Below are positions 60,813-64,000 of a stretch of 64,000 bases of DNA, one piece after another. The translations under genes were made by a program, and so were the position numbers. This DNA comes from Microbacterium oxydans (lineage in GTDB: Bacteria; Actinomycetota; Actinomycetes; Actinomycetales; Microbacteriaceae): positions 124,001 to 188,000 of the forward strand of contig NZ_BJOG01000007.1 in NCBI RefSeq assembly GCF_006540085.1. Direction: 5' to 3'. The notes below the pieces were generated by a model. It had not been told where the DNA came from. It saw only the letters and a list, made by a program, of their open reading frames with translations, and made no database searches. Position 1 is the first letter of the stretch, and every line of letters starts with the position of its first letter.

Positions 60813-62252
60813 TCAGGCCTTCCGGCCCGGTCCGGAGACGACCTGGGTGACGGCGACGGACTTGAGTCCCTCGACGCCGAACTCCAGCCCGTAGCCCGAG
60901 CTCTTCACACCGCCGAACGGCACCATGGGGTGCAGCCCACCGTGCGAGTTGATCCACACCGTGCCGGACTGCATGCGCGCAGCGACGGCGCGGGCCTCCT
61001 CCGGGTCGCTGGCCCACACCGAGGCGCCAAGGCCCACGTCGAGGGCGTTCGCGAGCGTGAAGGCCTCGTCGACGTCGCTGTAGCGGATGACGGGGAGTGC
61101 GGGACCGAACTGCTCCTCCTGCACCAGCGCCGCATCGTTGTCGATGTCGGCGACGATGGTAGGCCGGTAGAACAGCTCGCCGAGGTCGGATGCCGGCTCG
61201 CCGCCGGTGACGATCCGGGCACCGCGGCTCTTCGCATCGTCGACCAGGCGGCTGACGATGTCGAACTGCGGCCGGTTCTGCAGCGGTCCGAGCACATTGC
61301 CCTCGTCGAGTCCGTTGCCCATCGGCACCTGCTCGGCGATCGCGGCGAGTGCGTCCACGACCTCGTCGTAGACGGAGTCGTGCACGTAGAGGCGCTTCAT
61401 GGCTGCGCAGGTCTGTCCGGTGTTGATGAACGCCCCCCAGAAGAGGTCTTCGGCGATGGCCGACGCGTCCGTGCCGGGAAGCACGATGCCCGCGTCGTTG
61501 CCGCCCAGCTCCAGCGTGAGGCGGGCGAGGTTGCCTGCGGAGCTCTCGATGATGCGGCGACCGGTCGCTGTCGAGCCGGTGAACATGATCTTGGCGATGT
61601 CGGGGTGTGACGCGAGGCGAGCGCCCACCTCACGGTCTCCGGAGACGCCGAGCAGCACATTCTCCGGCAGCACCTCGTTCATCACCGCGATCATCGCGAG
61701 CACGCTCAGCGGGGTGTACTCGCTGGGCTTCGCGACGACCGTGTTGCCCATCCGCAGCGACGGCCCGATCTGCCAGATCGTGATCATGAGCGGCCAGTTC
61801 CACGGCCCGATGGCTCCGACGACACCAGCCGCCTTGTAGACGAGCTCGGCGTGCAGCGTCTCGTCGTCGACGAGCACCTGCGACTCGAGCACGGTGCTGG
61901 CATTGGTGCGCAGCCATGCCGAGCAGGCACCGAGCTCGAACCGCGCGTTCGGGCCGTTGAGCGGCTTCCCCTGCTCCCGCGACAGGAGGTAGGCCAGACC
62001 CTCGGCGTTCGCATCGATCGCGTCGGCCGCGGCCAGGAGCAGTTCGCTCCGTTTCTCGTGACCGAGCGCCTCCCACGCGGGCTGCGCAGCCTTCGCACGG
62101 GCGATCGCGTCGTCGAGGTCGTCCACGGCGGCGACGGGTGCACGGCCGATGACCTCGCGGGTCGCAGCATCGGGGATCTCACGGCCCTCGCCTTCCGGCG
62201 CCTGGATGCGGTCGAGCAGCGCGGCGGCTGCGGAAGCTGCGGAATCGGACAT
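60813..62252 (-). CDS. Aldehyde dehydrogenase (NAD(P)+)
   Basis: 479 residues. Cofactor loop FTGSTATGRRI, catalytic Glu in LELGGNDAGIV, catalytic Cys in NTGQTCAAMKRLY, and EEQFGPALPVIRY. The C-terminal WINSHGGLHPMVPFGGVKSSG is typical. It converts the aldehyde from the adjacent oxidoreductase to the acid. Ribosome site GAAGGAG upstream of ATG 62252. It ends two bases before the GMC start, so the pair is one operon. Confidence 0.91.
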   Translation of the reverse strand: MSDSAASAAAALLDRIQAPEGEGREIPDAATREVIGRAPVAAVDDLDDAIARAKAAQPAWEALGHEKRSELLLAAADAIDANAEGLAYLLSREQGKPLNGPNARFELGACSAWLRTNASTVLESQVLVDDETLHAELVYKAAGVVGAIGPWNWPLMITIWQIGPSLRMGNTVVAKPSEYTPLSVLAMIAVMNEVLPENVLLGVSGDREVGARLASHPDIAKIMFTGSTATGRRIIESSAGNLARLTLELGGNDAGIVLPGTDASAIAEDLFWGAFINTGQTCAAMKRLYVHDSVYDEVVDALAAIAEQVPMGNGLDEGNVLGPLQNRPQFDIVSRLVDDAKSRGARIVTGGEPASDLGELFYRPTIVADIDNDAALVQEEQFGPALPVIRYSDVDEAFTLANALDVGLGASVWASDPEEARAVAARMQSGTVWINSHGGLHPMVPFGGVKSSGYGLEFGVEGLKSVAVTQVVSGPGRKA

Positions 62253-62311
62253 CGGTGTCTCTCCTTCGAGCGTGGCGCTGACCGATGGCGGAGTGGCCGC
62301 CGGTCTTCCTC

Positions 62312-63892
62312 TCATTCTCGGATGCCCCTTCCCGCCGCACTTGTCGCGGAGCGCGCCGAAGATGTCCTCGCGCGAACGATGCGCCCGCTGGCAGGTGCGC
62401 GGCGAGCAGGCCTCCCGCGATCGGCTCGAGTCCCCGTCGCCGGTCGCGGCGTGCGCCATCGCCGCGCCGGGTCCCACCAGGCCGGCCCTCGCACCTGCGG
62501 CGCTCCCCCACGCATGCGGATCTGCCAACCTGAGGTGTCCAACGTGCGGTGATGGTGCCAGCAGAGCGCCACCCCGTTGTCGGTGTGGGTGGAACCCCCA
62601 CGGGCGTACTCCGTGACGTGGTGGATCTCGCACCAGGCGGCCGGGACGTGGCACCCGGGAATGAGGCATTCGCGGTCCCGCACGCAGATCGCGCGGCGCT
62701 GCGCCGGAGTGAAGATCCGGTCGCTCGACCCGAGCCCGACGATCCTTCCTCCGGCCCCGTAGACGACCCGCTGGATCGAACCGCCGCACGCCGTGTGCGC
62801 GGCGACGCGGGTCGAGACAGGCGTGTCGACCCCGTCGACCCGCGCCCAGCCCCGCCCCGTGGCGTAATCCTCGGCACCGACCGTGACCACGAGAGTCGGG
62901 GCAGCACCGCCCAGCCGCGGCATCTCGTCGTGTCGGGCCGCGATGCCCAGGGCCGCCGCGAGTGCATCGTGCTGCTTCTGTGCCCGCGTGCGCGCGTCGA
63001 TCATCCCGCCAGGGTCCCCGGACGGAAGCACATCGTCATCCGGCGACACCGGGGCATGCGGACTCCCGGCAACGAATTCCTCGAGCTCCGCGGACGGTAC
63101 GAAGTGGACACCGGGAAGCGGCGGACCGTCGACCCTCGGGTTCAGATACGCGTCCCAGATCCGCTGCAGCTGCCCCGCGACCTCCGGCAGCAGCGCGCCG
63201 CGAAACGGGATGACGCCGTCCTTGGCGCGCCCCAGCACCACCCCGCGAGCCCGCAACGCGATGTCCTCAGCCGGCTCCGCCCCGTCCGGGTCCAGGTACT
63301 GCACGATCAGCTGAGCTTGCACCCGCAGATCCTCGGGCGTCGGTGCCGGACCGGGCTCGTTCTCGGCACCGTCGTCGCTCTCCGCGCCACGAGCGACTCC
63401 CGCCAGATACGCGTCCGCCTCCCACCGGTCGGCGACGCGCACGCGCGGACCGGCCTGCTCGATCGGCCCCGTCGCAGCCAGCAACCCGGTCACGCCGATC
63501 GCCCCGTCGAGGAGGGCCTCGCGCAGCGCCGGCCACCGCGCCGGCAGCCACTCTCCGGAGGAGAGGTCGACATCGCGTCGCACCAAGCGCGCGCCCTTCA
63601 CAAGGCGCGCGGCACCCACCGCGTCGGTGCGGAGCACACGCTGCAGCAACTCGTTCATCGAGCGGCAGCCGTACCGTCCGCAGAACGCCGGCTCCCCCGA
63701 CCTGTCAGGACGCTGATCGACGCTCGCCACCGCCTCGACGACCACGGCCTCCACGCGTCGCTGGATCTCGCCCACGACCCGCAGCAGGTCCATCATCTCT
63801 CCTGCATCGAGAGCGCCCATGGCGCCGGACTGGAGCACGGCGTCGAGAGCGACGACCGTGTCGTCGAGAACCGCTGCCGGGGTGCTTTCCAT
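62312..63892 (-). CDS. DUF222 protein with C-terminal HNH domain
   Basis: 526 residues from ATG 63892. The N-terminal DUF222 region (about 1-280) is followed by a variable linker. A C-terminal HNH motif (about 420-475) reads CLIPGC, AAWCEIHHVTEYARGGSTHTDN, then ALCWHHH, with paired Cys and the HH/N/H active site. Such proteins occur in many copies in Microbacteriaceae and relate to mycobacterial 13E12 repeat proteins; nuclease activity is likely but the role is not known. The Arg/Ala-rich tail (last 40 residues) is low in structure. A GTG at 63931 is an alternative start. Confidence 0.87.
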   Translation of the reverse strand: MESTPAAVLDDTVVALDAVLQSGAMGALDAGEMMDLLRVVGEIQRRVEAVVVEAVASVDQRPDRSGEPAFCGRYGCRSMNELLQRVLRTDAVGAARLVKGARLVRRDVDLSSGEWLPARWPALREALLDGAIGVTGLLAATGPIEQAGPRVRVADRWEADAYLAGVARGAESDDGAENEPGPAPTPEDLRVQAQLIVQYLDPDGAEPAEDIALRARGVVLGRAKDGVIPFRGALLPEVAGQLQRIWDAYLNPRVDGPPLPGVHFVPSAELEEFVAGSPHAPVSPDDDVLPSGDPGGMIDARTRAQKQHDALAAALGIAARHDEMPRLGGAAPTLVVTVGAEDYATGRGWARVDGVDTPVSTRVAAHTACGGSIQRVVYGAGGRIVGLGSSDRIFTPAQRRAICVRDRECLIPGCHVPAAWCEIHHVTEYARGGSTHTDNGVALCWHHHRTLDTSGWQIRMRGGAPQVRGPAWWDPARRWRTPRPATGTRADRGRPARRAPASGRIVRARTSSARSATSAAGRGIRE

Positions 63893-64000
63893 ACGACGAT
63901 TCAATAGAGGGCCACCGACATTTCGAGGCACGATTACCCCTGTTCAGGGCGATATTCCAGTACGCTCGAGACACTCCTCCTTCACACCAAGAGACCCGCG

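Noticed and set aside
62312..63892. HNH protein as homing endonuclease or defence system
   Set aside because: DUF222-HNH proteins are common, multicopy chromosomal genes in Actinobacteria; no partner gene, insertion target or mobile-element border is visible.

Overview
The window is high-GC DNA with strong G/C preference at codon third positions. It has many ATGA and GTGA stop/start overlaps and gene families typical of soil and plant-associated Actinobacteria: MacB-like ABC exporters, CUT1 sugar transporters without their own ATPase, IclR/TetR regulators, a DUF222-HNH protein and a Tat-exported lipoprotein. Microbacteriaceae, most likely Microbacterium or a close relative, fits best. This is inference from gene content; no rRNA is present. 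There is one tRNA gene, no insertion sequence, no prophage and no CRISPR array.

Layout. 1-279: 3' end of 6-phosphogluconate dehydrogenase and its terminator. 364-2642: MacB-like ABC ATPase and FtsX-type permease. 2744-16764: a sugar-acid/polysaccharide locus. It holds a KDPG-aldolase family enzyme, an SMP-30 lactonase, a DapA-superfamily lyase, an SDR, a binding protein with two permeases, an IclR regulator, an enolase-superfamily dehydratase, a 1336-residue Tat-exported multidomain protein and an AXE1-type esterase. Three promoter regions in the locus share a motif near CACAnnATGCATA, a candidate IclR operator. 16809-19066: OmpR-type two-component system. 19200-22138: an NQR2/RnfD-like membrane flavoreductase, ApbE flavin transferase and FMN-binding lipoprotein, a probable extracytosolic flavin electron-transfer module.

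22226-24770: tRNA-Gln, glmU and prs on one strand, with glmU starting 1 nt after the tRNA. 24883-26827: GNAT, MarR and pseudouridine synthase. 26835-29544: methionine transporter metQ-metN-metI. 29641-36484: quinone-oxidoreductase-like protein, CPA1 antiporter, ABC-F protein, SpeE-like protein and DUF998-like membrane protein.

36600-51944: a second catabolic region with an AraC regulator, two MoaF-family proteins 12 kb apart, a SnoaL-like protein, a complete branched-chain-amino-acid-type ABC transporter (one subunit a permease-ATPase fusion), a HAD phosphatase, an aldo/keto reductase with divergent TetR regulator, two SDRs, an APC permease and a YtcJ-type amidohydrolase. The substrate is not evident; an amine or amide is a reasonable guess. 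51982-52723: two DUF202 membrane proteins.

52796-62252: a sulfate-ester region. A formylglycine-type sulfatase and an SsuABC-like transporter form a tightly overlapping operon opposite a TetR gene, with two near-identical palindromic operators between them. Beyond the TetR gene lie a GMC oxidoreductase and an aldehyde dehydrogenase, which would carry a released alcohol to the acid. 62312-63892: DUF222-HNH protein. No stretch longer than 300 bases lacks a gene; the longest gaps (9277-9504, 37557-37755, 47728-47970) look like promoter regions.

Several genes carry a -10-like hexamer exactly six bases before the start codon, the layout expected of leaderless mRNAs, which are common in Actinobacteria.
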